From: Chloroflexota bacterium
GTDB taxonomy: Bacteria; Chloroflexota; JAJPGV01
Assembly (NCBI GenBank): GCA_021325635.1
Contig: JAJPGV010000058.1
Coordinates: forward strand, 1-60,118
Direction of reading: 5' to 3'
DNA length: 60,118 nucleotides
This document shows positions 34,517 to 42,109 of this stretch, in pieces. The notes beneath the pieces are model-generated. The model saw nothing but the letters and a program-made list of their open reading frames with translations, was not told where the DNA came from and did not search any database. The translations under genes were made by a program, and so were the position numbers. Each line of letters begins with the position of its first letter. Positions within the stretch are counted from its first letter, which is position 1.

Positions 34517-35457
34517 TCAGGCCGCCGCATGCGCGAGGGAGAAGACCCGAGTCAGGCCGTCTCGGTACGTGGCCGCTTCGGGCCGCCAGCCGAGCTCTTG
34601 TCGCGCCTTGGCATTGGAGACCCGCATCGAGTTCGTCATGACCGCATGGGCAAACGGCATGACACGCAACACCCAGCCGGGCACCTCCCGCGGCGGGGGC
34701 GCTCCGCAGGTTTCGGCTAAAGCGCGCACGAAGTCAGCCCAAGATACGGGCTGGTCATCGACGATGTTGTAGGCCTCGCCCGGCCTTCCCCGCTCGAGAG
34801 CCGCGACTGTTGCGTCGGCGGCATCCTCAACCCACACCCATGAGGCACGCCACCTCCGCCCCGTGGCACGGGCAGCCGGCGCCGGCGCAGCATTTCGGCC
34901 ATTGCCATGATGCTCGGATCGGCTCCATACAACAGGCCGTAGCGCAGCGAGACGCCATCGATGCCGGCCGCCTCGAGCACCTGATCCTCGGCCCGCCTCA
35001 GCGCCTGCGCATGGCGGTCAAACCTGCCGTGACCGGACGGTCCAAACTCGTCGGCCTCGGTGACGACCTTGTCGACGTGATCGAAGAAGCCGTAGCCGAA
35101 GATCATGGACTGGACCAGGAAGCGGGTAGCGCCAAGCTGACTGGCAGCGGCCAGCAGGTTGGCCGTGCCTTCCTCACGCAGTCGGTTGGTCATCTGCATG
35201 TCGCCATGCCGCCTTGGAGCCTTCTTCAGCGCAGTCAGTTCGTGGATAACCGCGTCGGCGCCCAGGCCGTCGACAGCTGTCAGCAGGTCCAGGCGGTCGA
35301 GAGCATCCGCAACGATCGGCTCCACGCCAGCGGCTTGCAGCTGGGTTCTCTTGGCCGGGTCCCGCGTCAGGCCGAGAACCTCGTGCCCACGCGCCCGCAG
35401 CTTGGGGCTAAGAGACCTGCCCAGCGTCCCTGTCGCACCAGCGAGCAGAACCTTCAT
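34517..35457 (-). pseudogene. NAD-dependent epimerase/dehydratase-like gene split by one frameshift
   Basis: The 5' part (from ATG 35457) encodes MKVLLAGATGTLGRSLSPKL, an NAD(P)-binding loop, and runs to LPVPRGGGGV. The continuation WVEDAADATVAALERG, with AYNIVDDQPVSWADFV and a normal C-terminus, lies in another frame down to 34517. The break is at about 34844-34846: the sequence reads GTG-CC-TCA where GTG-GCC-TCA would restore GGGGVASWVWVED. A single missing G therefore explains it. The two halves together give a normal length of about 313 aa. It may be recent inactivation or a sequencing error. The Rrf2 gene follows. Confidence 0.85.
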
Positions 35458-35475
35458 GGTAAAACCTCTGCCGAA

Positions 35476-35496
35476 TATCCGGGATAAATTCTATCC
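35476..35496. promoter_or_regulatory. Candidate operator with three TATCC half-sites
   Basis: TATCC-G-GGATA is a perfect dyad, followed five bases later by a further TATCC. The cluster lies about 20 bp ahead of the epimerase start at 35457. Rrf2 regulators bind short inverted repeats near the promoter, and the Rrf2 gene is in the same unit, so autoregulation is a reasonable inference. Confidence 0.4.
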
Positions 35497-35599
35497 TCAT
35501 TCATCTCAACAGCAGCCGAATGGTTACCCGGTACGCAGGCGCGACAATTGCCCCGCATTCACCCGGCGTTTACACCCTTGCGATGTGCCATGGCGCACA

Positions 35600-35836
35600 C
35601 TAACGGAGACGACTCGACGAGGAGATCGTGAAATGACGCATGGCCGTTGGCGAACTGGCTGGGGCCGGAAGTCGCTGCAGCGGTTGAGAAAGCTGGCGGC
35701 TTGGATGGGGTGACGCCTGAAGGAGGGGGTCGTCGGCCTCGATGACCGGCTGCCATAGGGGGACTGCCAGCAGGCCCGCGACGGTCGCGGTGATGAACAG
35801 CGCGCCCAGGACGCGCGCCGTGGTCCGGTATGTCAT
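35600..35836 (-). pseudogene. Truncated DUF4386-type membrane protein
   Basis: The frame from ATG 35836 starts MTYRTTARVLGALFITATVA, then GLLAVPLWQPVIEADDPLL, which is the beginning of the DUF4386 family (normally about 220 aa with six or seven helices). After about 45 residues the sequence turns into Ser/Pro/Arg-rich material and stops at 35600, with no further membrane segments. I interpret this as a 5' fragment left by a deletion. It lies 92 bp downstream of the four-helix membrane gene. Confidence 0.55.
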
Positions 35837-35927
35837 AACGGAATCCTCCAAGATCGCCAGGTTAGGGCTGGGGCTGGCACGCATATCCATTCGTCCCGCA
35901 GTCACGGTCTCCTGGTTTGCATTGGTT

Positions 35928-36335
35928 TCACGTGCCGAGCGGGTGTGCAGAGGTTCGCCGCGCCTCGCCGCGCAGCGCGATGCCTGTCCCATAGGTGGAC
36001 AGGAAGATGAGGACGAACGGGAGCCAGGTGCCAAGGATGCTCGCGAACATGTCCAGGCTCCGCTGGATAAGCAGCCCTACGACGCTGAAGTCCATGGCTA
36101 CGACGAGCGCCACGAAGGTGATGGCAGTCCGGAGTGGAGACCATGCCTGCAAGCGATGGAAATACGCTGCCGAGACCGCGGCAAAGATGATGGGCGCGGC
36201 CAGCGCGTGGATGATAAGTGCGTTGTGGAAACTGGTGTAAGCCAATCCTAAGCCCATCACGGCAGCACACAGCGCCCAGCCAAGCAGCCCGTGAGCCAGC
36301 GCAAGGAGCGTTCCTTTGGGCATGTGGATGGGCAT
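35928..36335 (-). CDS. Four-helix membrane protein of unknown function
   Basis: This 135-aa protein has four predicted transmembrane helices: GTLLALAHGLLGWALCAAV, ALIIHALAAPIIFAAVSAAY, AITFVALVVAMDFSVVGLLI and WLPFVLIFLSTYGTGIAL. GGAAG lies 5 nt before the ATG at 36335. A second ATG at 36323 is possible. The family is not recognised with confidence. Its neighbour downstream is the DUF4386 remnant, and the two may once have formed an operon of membrane proteins. Confidence 0.7.
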   Translation of the reverse strand: MPIHMPKGTLLALAHGLLGWALCAAVMGLGLAYTSFHNALIIHALAAPIIFAAVSAAYFHRLQAWSPLRTAITFVALVVAMDFSVVGLLIQRSLDMFASILGTWLPFVLIFLSTYGTGIALRGEARRTSAHPLGT

Positions 36336-36606
36336 GTGGACTTCCCACTCTCAGCGTAGGCAGCCTGGCCTCAAGCGACGGTAAACGGTGCGGGAAAAAA
36401 CCATCGCACGTGCGGCCGGCCTCGGACTCCGCCGCCGGGGGCTCGACTAGATCATTCGCGACGCCGTATTACGCATTGGGCGCAGCTCGCTTGCATACTC
36501 ATGCCATACTGGGGTTGGTACATCGTTTAGTCCTCGTTTTCTGAGCATCTCGCTCTCGTTCGCTGGCCTAGATAAACACCGAATTCCTTGAAAGGAGGCC
36601 AGCAGA

Positions 36607-36933
36607 ATGAGCAATTACGCCGAAAAGACCCTCACCTGTCGCGACTGCGGCCAGCACTTCGCCTTCACCGCGAGTGAGCAGCAGTTCTTCGCTAAGCGTG
36701 GGTTCGAAAATCAGCCATCGCGCTGTCCGGAGTGCCGAGCGGCACGACGGGCATCGGGCGGCGAGCGCAGAGACTTTGGTGCACATGGCCGTCGCGAGAT
36801 GGTCAACGTGACCTGCAGCGGCTGCGGAAAGCCTGCTCAGGTTCCGTTCACGCCCACGAATGGGCGTCCGGTCTACTGCAGCGACTGCTTCGCCAGCCAG
36901 CGCAGAAGCTCGTACTCCCGCAGCTACCGCTAG
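36607..36933 (+). CDS. Double zinc-ribbon protein (CxxC-x-CxxC type)
   Basis: This 108-aa protein has two zinc ribbons. The first is CRDCGQHFAFTASEQQFF with closing RCPECRAARRAS. The second is TCSGCGKPAQVPFTPTNGRP with closing YCSDCFASQR. A basic Ser/Arg/Tyr tail follows. The first ribbon belongs to the small probable-zinc-ribbon family common in Chloroflexota and clostridia, whose role is unknown, perhaps nucleic-acid binding or cold response. The RBS AAAGGAGG is strong, 9-10 nt before the ATG. A terminator follows the stop, so it is a monocistronic and probably well expressed gene. Confidence 0.87.
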   Translation: MSNYAEKTLTCRDCGQHFAFTASEQQFFAKRGFENQPSRCPECRAARRASGGERRDFGAHGRREMVNVTCSGCGKPAQVPFTPTNGRPVYCSDCFASQRRSSYSRSYR

Positions 36934-36944
36934 GGCCGTTCTGA

Positions 36945-36984
36945 CAAGATCCAGCCACGCCTATTGGGTGTGGCTGGATTCTTG
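36945..36984 (+). terminator. Rho-independent-type hairpin after zinc-ribbon gene
   Basis: Stem CAAGATCCAGCCAC pairs with GTGGCTGGATTCTTG, with one bulged base, across an 11-nt loop. It begins 12 bp after the stop codon. The downstream T content is modest. Confidence 0.75.
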
Positions 36985-37046
36985 TGGGTGCGTTAGGCCA
37001 ATTGCCGTCGCATCGGTTGGCGAGTCGTCCCCGGGCGTGATGCTGG

Positions 37047-37065
37047 AAGGGTGCATCGCACCCTT
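37047..37065. other. Compact 8-bp hairpin in intergenic region
   Basis: AAGGGTGC-ATC-GCACCCTT forms a perfect 8-bp stem with a 3-nt loop between the zinc-ribbon and DoxX genes. It lacks a T tract but is positioned 90 bp past the minus-strand DoxX stop, where it could act as a processing or termination hairpin. Confidence 0.45.
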
Positions 37066-37154
37066 GCCTGCGTGGCTGCGCTCAGCAGGTCACACGCAGG
37101 ATGGCCTGGTAGGGACGGAACGTAGGGTGGTGGTATCGATGGGGCGGCTCTTGT

Positions 37155-37598
37155 TCAGACTCGCCGGGAGGCAAGGGGCCGCAGCCTGACGCGGCCGTAG
37201 GCCACGCCGGCGGCCAGCACACCAACGATCAGCGGCATAAGCGCCGTGGCGCCGCCACCCACCACCAAGGTGATGACCGTTGCGCCAGTCATGATCACCA
37301 CCAGGCCGCTCGCTGCCAGCGGCGTGAGGCCCGTCAGGATGCGCAGCAGACCCGGCAGTACCAGGCCGAGGGCCCCCGAGAGCTCGCACAGGCCCAGGAA
37401 GCGCACGAACAGCCCCGGCAGCGGCAGCTGCATCTGCGCCATCAGGACGTCCAGCGGCGTGGCGAGCTTCATGAGTCCCGTCGCCAGGAACAGCACTCCC
37501 AGCAGGCCCTGCAGCGTCCACAGCGCGCGATGAAGCGCGCGCCCCTCCGTCCCGCGGCCGGCGAATGTCCCGGCCCGCATCGTTGTCGTCAGTGCCAT
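37155..37598 (-). CDS. DoxX-family membrane protein
   Basis: The 147-aa protein has four hydrophobic helices with the DoxX pattern LQGLLGVLFLATGLMKLATP, then FVRFLGLCELSGALGLVLPG. DoxX proteins are small membrane proteins associated with redox, thiosulfate or oxidative-stress functions. The N-terminal 25 residues are hydrophilic and basic. The ATG at 37598 follows CAGGAG at a suitable distance. It is divergent from the ankyrin gene across about 205 bp. Confidence 0.85.
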   Translation of the reverse strand: MALTTTMRAGTFAGRGTEGRALHRALWTLQGLLGVLFLATGLMKLATPLDVLMAQMQLPLPGLFVRFLGLCELSGALGLVLPGLLRILTGLTPLAASGLVVIMTGATVITLVVGGGATALMPLIVGVLAAGVAYGRVRLRPLASRRV

Positions 37599-37804
37599 TG
37601 GTTTCTCCTGTCTCGAAAGTTCGCCGCCTCACGGTGGCTTCATACAGACGTCGAACGGCGACAGCGGATTTCGACACGGGCGCCAAAGAGCCTCCGCGTT
37701 GTATCAGCGGTTGAACGAACCGAATCTCAAAGTCGTCGCCCTCCAAGCTTCTCGGGGCGGTTCAGCGCGCGTGCGGCTGCGAGAATTGGGCCAGGAGGAC
37801 GAAA

Positions 37805-38551
37805 ATGGCACCCCTCTTATCACGCGACGATCCCCAGGCGAAAGCGCTCGCGGCAGCCATCCGCGGCGGCGATCTGCAGGCGCTGCGGCAGCTCTTGGAC
37901 GGCAACCCCCAGCTGGCCAACGCGCGCATTCAGGGCCGCGGCGAAGGGCAGCGCACCCCGCTGCACATCGCGGCCGACTGGCCCGGCTACTTTCCTAATG
38001 CGCCGCGCGCGGTCGAGATACTGATCGGCGCGGGCGCGGATCCCAGTCCGCCGTCGATTGTGGGGCGGCCGTCTGAGACGCCGCTGCATTGGGCCGCCAG
38101 CAGCGACGACGTGGACGTCGCCGCGGCGTTGATCGCCGGTGGGGCAGACATCGAGGCGCCGGGCGCATCCATCGCCGGCGGGTCGCCGCTTGACGATGCC
38201 GTGGGCTATGGCTGCTGGCGCGTGGCCCAGCTGCTGCTTCAGCACGGCGCGAAAGTTGAGCGACTGTGGCTGGCCGCGGCACTCGGGCTGCTGGCGCGCA
38301 TGGATGAGCTCTTCGCCGCCGAGCCGCCCACGACCGACGACGTCAACCATGCCTTCTATCAGGCCTGCAGCGGCGGACAGCGGCGCGCGGCGGAGTACCT
38401 CTACGCTCACGGCGCGGACCCCAACTGGATTCCGGACTACGCTAAGGCGACGCCGCTGGAAGCCGCCACCAGCCCCGGAACTGGCCGGAAAGCGCTCGCC
38501 ACCTGGCTGCACGAGCTAGCCGCCAAGCAGGACTCACCCAGTGCTACCTAG
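37805..38551 (+). CDS. Ankyrin-repeat protein
   Basis: This 248-aa protein is made of about five to six ankyrin repeats. Clear examples are GDLQALRQLLDGNPQLANAR, TPLHIAADWPGYF with AVEILIGAGADPS, and TPLHWAASSDDVDVAAALIA. SPLDDAVGYGCWRVAQLLL and RRAAEYLYAHGADPNW follow. No signal peptide or membrane segment is present, so it is probably a cytoplasmic protein-binding scaffold. The RBS AGGAGG is followed by the ATG at 37805. Solitary bacterial ankyrin proteins of this kind occur in stress-response contexts. The partner is unknown. Confidence 0.9.
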   Translation: MAPLLSRDDPQAKALAAAIRGGDLQALRQLLDGNPQLANARIQGRGEGQRTPLHIAADWPGYFPNAPRAVEILIGAGADPSPPSIVGRPSETPLHWAASSDDVDVAAALIAGGADIEAPGASIAGGSPLDDAVGYGCWRVAQLLLQHGAKVERLWLAAALGLLARMDELFAAEPPTTDDVNHAFYQACSGGQRRAAEYLYAHGADPNWIPDYAKATPLEAATSPGTGRKALATWLHELAAKQDSPSAT

Positions 38552-38654
38552 CAGTCAGCTGCGCAGCCGGTAGAGTCTCCGGCTGCCGGCGCAGGGTGCT
38601 CCGGCTGGATCGCGTTGCAGCAGGCCGCACGGGCTCCGGGGACAGGGTCCATCT

Positions 38655-38741
38655 TCAGGTAGCGCCTTCATCCAGCACGCCGCTTTCGGAAACGCGCTTG
38701 CGCTCCGCGCGGCGATTGGTCCGCTTAGGCCGATCCTTCAT
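38655..38741 (-). CDS. Possible 28-aa basic peptide ORF
   Basis: MKDRPKRTNRRAERKRVSES and eight more residues, very basic then acidic. Its ATG overlaps the stop of the upstream 54-aa ORF (ATGA), which makes chance less likely. It has no recognisable family. It may be the second half of a frameshifted single gene. Confidence 0.3.
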   Translation of the reverse strand: MKDRPKRTNRRAERKRVSESGVLDEGAT

Positions 38742-38902
38742 GTCCGCTCTGATCTTCGCGTTCGGGACGCCTGATTGGAGAGAACCATAACGTGACCACA
38801 GGATGACTGGCATTTGGGGCAGCCGTCTGGCGGGATTGCCTTTGGGCTCCAAATAGCCGCGTCATTCATGAGCTGGCCGAGCTCGCCTGACGCGTCCGCC
38901 AT
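38738..38902 (-). CDS. Possible 54-aa protein with CxxC-x3-C zinc-like motif
   Basis: ATG at 38902 (GTG at 38917 also in frame) encodes MADASGELGQLMNDAAIWSP, a linker, then GCPKCQSSCGHVMVLS. The stop overlaps the start of the next 28-aa ORF. It lies 50 bp downstream of the SdpI-like gene on the same strand. The composition is protein-like and the cysteine spacing suggests metal binding. No family is recognised, and degradation from a larger gene is possible. Confidence 0.35.
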   Translation of the reverse strand: MADASGELGQLMNDAAIWSPKAIPPDGCPKCQSSCGHVMVLSNQASRTRRSERT

Positions 38903-38951
38903 CCTACCCGCGAGCACAAACTGCTCGAGGTCACTCGCAAGGATGAGCTAG

Positions 38952-39641
38952 TCACCGCGGGCTCCACGGCTGCCGTCCGGGCTGTCGTTCTCCGTCATCC
39001 GGCCGCCAGATGACGTACGAGTAGGCCGAGAGGCCGAGCGCGACCGCAACGAGACCAGCGAGCAACACCCATAGGGCAATTTGATTGGAAGTAAAAACAG
39101 CCGCCAGGATCACCACCGCACCCAACAGGCCGAACACCGGACCCGCCACTCTGTGGGTCTCCCGCCAGACACGCTCGCTCGCAAGCGTCCAGGGCGTGCG
39201 AACGCCAAACACGAAATTGCTCCGTACTGGTCCCAGGGTCAAGCCGACGACGACAAACAGGGCCCCTGCGCCGGCGAGTGCAATCTCGGCGACGTCGATC
39301 CGCCGGCCCAAAGCAGACAGGACCAGCGCCACCTGCAGCGCTGCGAGAAGGGCCAGCACAGCGATCCACACCGCCGCGTACGACCGGCCAGACTGCTGGA
39401 GATGCGGCCGCCTTGGATCGAGTCTGGGCAGCACCGCGAACAGCGCGGTCACAGCCATCATAGTGAGTGGCAGCAGCGCGACGACCTCAAACCTGTCGCC
39501 ATAGCCGTTTGCCGTGCCGCGAATGCCCCAGTGCACAGGGAAGCGGCCCGACGCGGGCAACACGGTCCACGCCCAGGCGGATACGCCCCAAGTCAGCAGT
39601 AACAGTGCAAGGCTACCGACCAAGCCGATCCGGTTGTTCAT
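38952..39641 (-). CDS. SdpI/DUF1648-family membrane protein
   Basis: This 229-aa protein has six predicted helices. The N-terminal DUF1648 segment reads LPASGRFPVHWGIRGTANGY with the conserved P-x-H-W. The C-terminal SdpI segment reads NFVFGVRTPWTLASERVWRE followed by THRVAGPVFGLLGAVVIL. In Bacillus, SdpI confers immunity to the SdpC toxin and signals to the ArsR-type repressor SdpR. No SdpC or SdpR homologue lies beside it here. GGAGG precedes the ATG at 39641. Confidence 0.88.
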   Translation of the reverse strand: MNNRIGLVGSLALLLLTWGVSAWAWTVLPASGRFPVHWGIRGTANGYGDRFEVVALLPLTMMAVTALFAVLPRLDPRRPHLQQSGRSYAAVWIAVLALLAALQVALVLSALGRRIDVAEIALAGAGALFVVVGLTLGPVRSNFVFGVRTPWTLASERVWRETHRVAGPVFGLLGAVVILAAVFTSNQIALWVLLAGLVAVALGLSAYSYVIWRPDDGERQPGRQPWSPR

Positions 39642-39807
39642 CGTTACCCAACCTCCTAGATTCGGCGGTGTTCGATGAGACCAGGGTATGCCACCTTCCT
39701 GAACGTTCCGTTAATGCGGGGTTGTGGCCCGGTTAAGTTGCCAACAACGATGGCACGCGCGAACGTTGGCGCTTCAGCCCGCCTCTATCCCCAAGCGGCG
39801 CTCGATC

Positions 39808-39917
39808 CTAGGCTTCGTCGGCATTCACGTCCGATCCCGCCAGCGCCTTGATGACTCGCGCCCGCTCCACCAGGAGGTTGCGCATGTAGTGCTCGAGGAA
39901 GAGCGTGTCCAGAAACA
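39808..39917 (-). pseudogene. C-terminal fragment duplicated from the SRPBCC gene
   Basis: The minus strand encodes DTLFLEHYMRNLLVERARVI, then KALAGSDVNADEA and a stop. This is nearly identical to the end of the gene at 40832-41302 (LFLERYMRNLLLERARVIKA). About 100 bp align with few differences. The rest of the gene is absent upstream. It is therefore a partial duplicate, not a gene. Confidence 0.85.
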
Positions 39918-40221
39918 TCTCCCTCTGAGACTGTTGGCTATCGCTTGACCCGCACGTGAGGCGCTCCAACTTGCCTTCGAGCTGCGCCCGCTCATGTGGA
40001 GTTGGCTGTCAGGCGCCGACCGGGACGTCGTCCAGGGAGCAGACCCGTGTGGCTCCTGCAGCTTGCCGCCGGGCATCGTCGCCTGTCAGCGCGCTGCGGC
40101 TGATGGGCAGCCCGCCATCGGTGGGTCATCCCGGCGACCACGACCAAACACCGGGCCGGAGACCGCTGGACAGACGCGCCCGCGGCCAGTGTCATTTTTG
40201 CCCAGGCATACCTCTGCCGCG
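39918..40221. other. Intergenic stretch with no gene seen
   Basis: Short frames on both strands here have Ser/Arg/Pro-biased composition and no start signals or motifs. I see no RNA gene. The 160 bp before the SRPBCC fragment (39642-39807) likewise hold only the presumed promoter of the SdpI-like gene. Confidence 0.6.
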
Positions 40222-40749
40222 CTAGCTGAAGTTGCCGGCAGCAACCATGCTGCTGGCAAGTGCCACGCACTCGTCGCAGATGTAGGAGCCCTTTCTGGCA
40301 CCTCCGGCAATCATGCCGCGGACCTGCCCATGGCCCTTTCCACAAAAAGAACAGCGCCAGCTGGATCTGTCCTGGTCGGTTGCCGCTCGCAGCAAGCCTT
40401 CGACGTAGCGGTTAATGGACGTATTTTCACGACTGGCGGCAAGCTCGACTTGCGCCTGCAACGGCCGCGGCAAGCGGATCGTGAGCTTGTGATCGCCTTC
40501 GGCCTGGAATAGGCGGAAGTCCTTCCGAGGAGAGGCGGTGTGCTCAAAAAGATAGTGCAGCGACGCAGGCCATTCCGGCTCAGGCAACAGCTGGTGGCCA
40601 TTCTCACCTTCAGCACCCAGGCCGAACGGCTCCAACCGTGCCACGAGCTCGCCAGATTGGAGCTGGTCGGGGGCATTAAGGATGAAGAGCTTTGGAACCG
40701 ATGAGCTGGGGTCCCCAGGAGTCAGTTCGTGAACAAGCGCGTAATGCAT
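40222..40749 (-). CDS. Ribbon-helix-helix protein fused to a ClpX-type C4 zinc finger
   Basis: This 175-aa protein has three parts. An N-terminal region of about 80 residues (MHYALVHELTPGDPSSSVPK and on) is unrecognised. Residues about 85-120 read KLTIRLPRPLQAQVELAASR, then ENTSINRYVEGLLRAA, a HicB/Arc-type ribbon-helix-helix. The C-terminus WRCSFCGKGHGQVRGMI, then GSYICDECVALA, is the ClpX zinc-binding domain, with its four cysteines but no AAA+ ATPase. In ClpX this domain dimerises and captures adaptors and substrates. The fusion could link a DNA-bound antitoxin-like module to ClpXP. AGGAGG stands 9 nt before the ATG at 40749. Confidence 0.82.
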   Translation of the reverse strand: MHYALVHELTPGDPSSSVPKLFILNAPDQLQSGELVARLEPFGLGAEGENGHQLLPEPEWPASLHYLFEHTASPRKDFRLFQAEGDHKLTIRLPRPLQAQVELAASRENTSINRYVEGLLRAATDQDRSSWRCSFCGKGHGQVRGMIAGGARKGSYICDECVALASSMVAAGNFS

Positions 40750-40831
40750 GAATAGGTCCTCCTGCCACATTTCAACCTATTCTAGCCGTCATGCCGTCAT
40801 ACCGTCATGCCATCACGGATCTCGGCGCTCC

Positions 40832-41302
40832 CTAGGCTTCGTCGGCATTTACGTCCGATCCCGCCAGCGCCTTGATGACTCGCGCCCGCTCCAGCAGGAG
40901 GTTGCGCATGTAACGTTCGAGGAAGAGCGCGTCGGCTATGCGGCCGAGGATGCCGAGCGGCGAGGCATACGCAAAGTCGTCGATCATCAGCGTCCCGCCC
41001 TGGAATTCTCGGAACTGATGCCGGTGCGTGAAGTACTCGAACGGCCCCTGCGCCTGCTCGTCCACAAACTCATGCGGCCGCTCGCAGACAGTAACCCTCG
41101 TCGTGAGCCTCTGCCTCACGCCGAAGTGCACGGCCTCCCAGGTGACGTACTGCCCGGCTCCAATCAAGCCGCTGGTCACGCCGGCTACCGCGCGCTCTTT
41201 TGTCCGAGCCGTGGATCGCGTATGCACGTCGATATCGCGGTTGAGGTCGAAGCAAACGCTCACCGGCGCCGCGATGAACGTCTCGAGGTGAATGACTGGC
41301 AT
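40832..41302 (-). CDS. SRPBCC (START/Bet v1-like) family protein
   Basis: This 156-aa ligand-binding-fold protein has the opening HLETFIAAPVSVCFDLNRDI, the central QYVTWEAVHFGVRQRLTTRV, and the closing helix LFLERYMRNLLLERARVIKA. SRPBCC proteins bind hydrophobic ligands or act as cyclases. The ATG at 41302 is 8 bp downstream of the DUF2071 gene stop, so the two form an operon controlled from the 42043-42109 interval. A duplicate of its 3' end lies at 39808-39917. Confidence 0.87.
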   Translation of the reverse strand: MPVIHLETFIAAPVSVCFDLNRDIDVHTRSTARTKERAVAGVTSGLIGAGQYVTWEAVHFGVRQRLTTRVTVCERPHEFVDEQAQGPFEYFTHRHQFREFQGGTLMIDDFAYASPLGILGRIADALFLERYMRNLLLERARVIKALAGSDVNADEA

Positions 41303-41310
41303 GGGCAGCC

Positions 41311-42042
41311 TTACGCTGCCGCCCGAAGTGGCGGCTCCGCGCGCCAGCAGCAGGGGACGTTGCGCATAATCAGCGCGGAGTCGAACTCGACCGTACCCGC
41401 CGCAAACAAGCCCCGGTCGCCGAAGAAGCTCGATTCCACGTGCTCGACGGCCAGCGGTTCCACGCTCCAGCGCTCGGTAATAAGCCTCACGCTCTCATGG
41501 CAATCGCAGCGGTCCGTCGCCGAGAAGCCAACACTGCCGCCCCGGAAGAAATCGGAGGCTTCCGCCAGGGACGCGAACACCGAGCCGGGCGACAGCCGGG
41601 CGATGGGATGACCTTCCACCTCGACGCGAGCAACCAGGTCGAGGCTGCGCATGACGATCGTCAGGTGATCTCGGGAGTCCGTGACACTGAACAGCGCGCG
41701 GTGATGAACGCCTGGAAAGGACCGACCGCCCAGGGCGAGGTTCATCGCCGAGCTCGTGTCACGCCGCGGGATGTAGACCCCGCGCCGTTGTCTGTCGTTC
41801 TCGAGCCACGTCACCGCAACGCGGTGAGCGGCGTTCTCCGAGCTGAATCCACACATTGGGGGTAGGCCGCGGGGCCGCACCTGGCCGAGCCGAATGAGAC
41901 AGATGCCGGCCATGCCCCAACCATTGACCAGCTGGGGCGCGAACGGCGGTGGAAGGAAGCGGGCCAAAGCATCGGGCCGAACACGGAAGTTGATCAGCAG
42001 GCGCCGCTCGATAACGCCATCCAACGAACGGATGTGGAACAT
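41311..42042 (-). CDS. DUF2071 (YqjF-like) family protein
   Basis: This 243-aa protein has GVIERRLLINFRVRPDALAR followed by FLPPPFAPQLVNGWGMAGIC, the N-terminal signature of DUF2071. A beta-rich body includes RRGVYIPRRDTSSAMNLALG and FFRGGSVGFSATDRCD. The family fold resembles acetoacetate decarboxylase-like proteins but the function is unknown. Its ATG at 42042 is divergent from a TetR gene, with a palindrome between them, so it is the likely target of that regulator. A mosaic copy of its middle part sits at 45312-45665. Confidence 0.87.
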   Translation of the reverse strand: MFHIRSLDGVIERRLLINFRVRPDALARFLPPPFAPQLVNGWGMAGICLIRLGQVRPRGLPPMCGFSSENAAHRVAVTWLENDRQRRGVYIPRRDTSSAMNLALGGRSFPGVHHRALFSVTDSRDHLTIVMRSLDLVARVEVEGHPIARLSPGSVFASLAEASDFFRGGSVGFSATDRCDCHESVRLITERWSVEPLAVEHVESSFFGDRGLFAAGTVEFDSALIMRNVPCCWRAEPPLRAAA

Positions 42043-42065
42043 GCGATCACTCCTCGCCTTAGTCG

Positions 42066-42083
42066 CATATAGTTAACCATATG
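42066..42083. promoter_or_regulatory. Palindromic candidate operator between DUF2071 and TetR genes
   Basis: CATATAGTTAACCATATG is an 18-bp near-perfect palindrome centred on GTTAAC (16 of 18 positions symmetric). It is AT-rich within a GC-rich context and lies 24 bp before the DUF2071 start and 27 bp before the TetR start. That is the usual place for a TetR operator controlling both. Confidence 0.6.
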
Positions 42084-42109
42084 TTTAGAACGTTTGTTGA
42101 GAGCGACCG

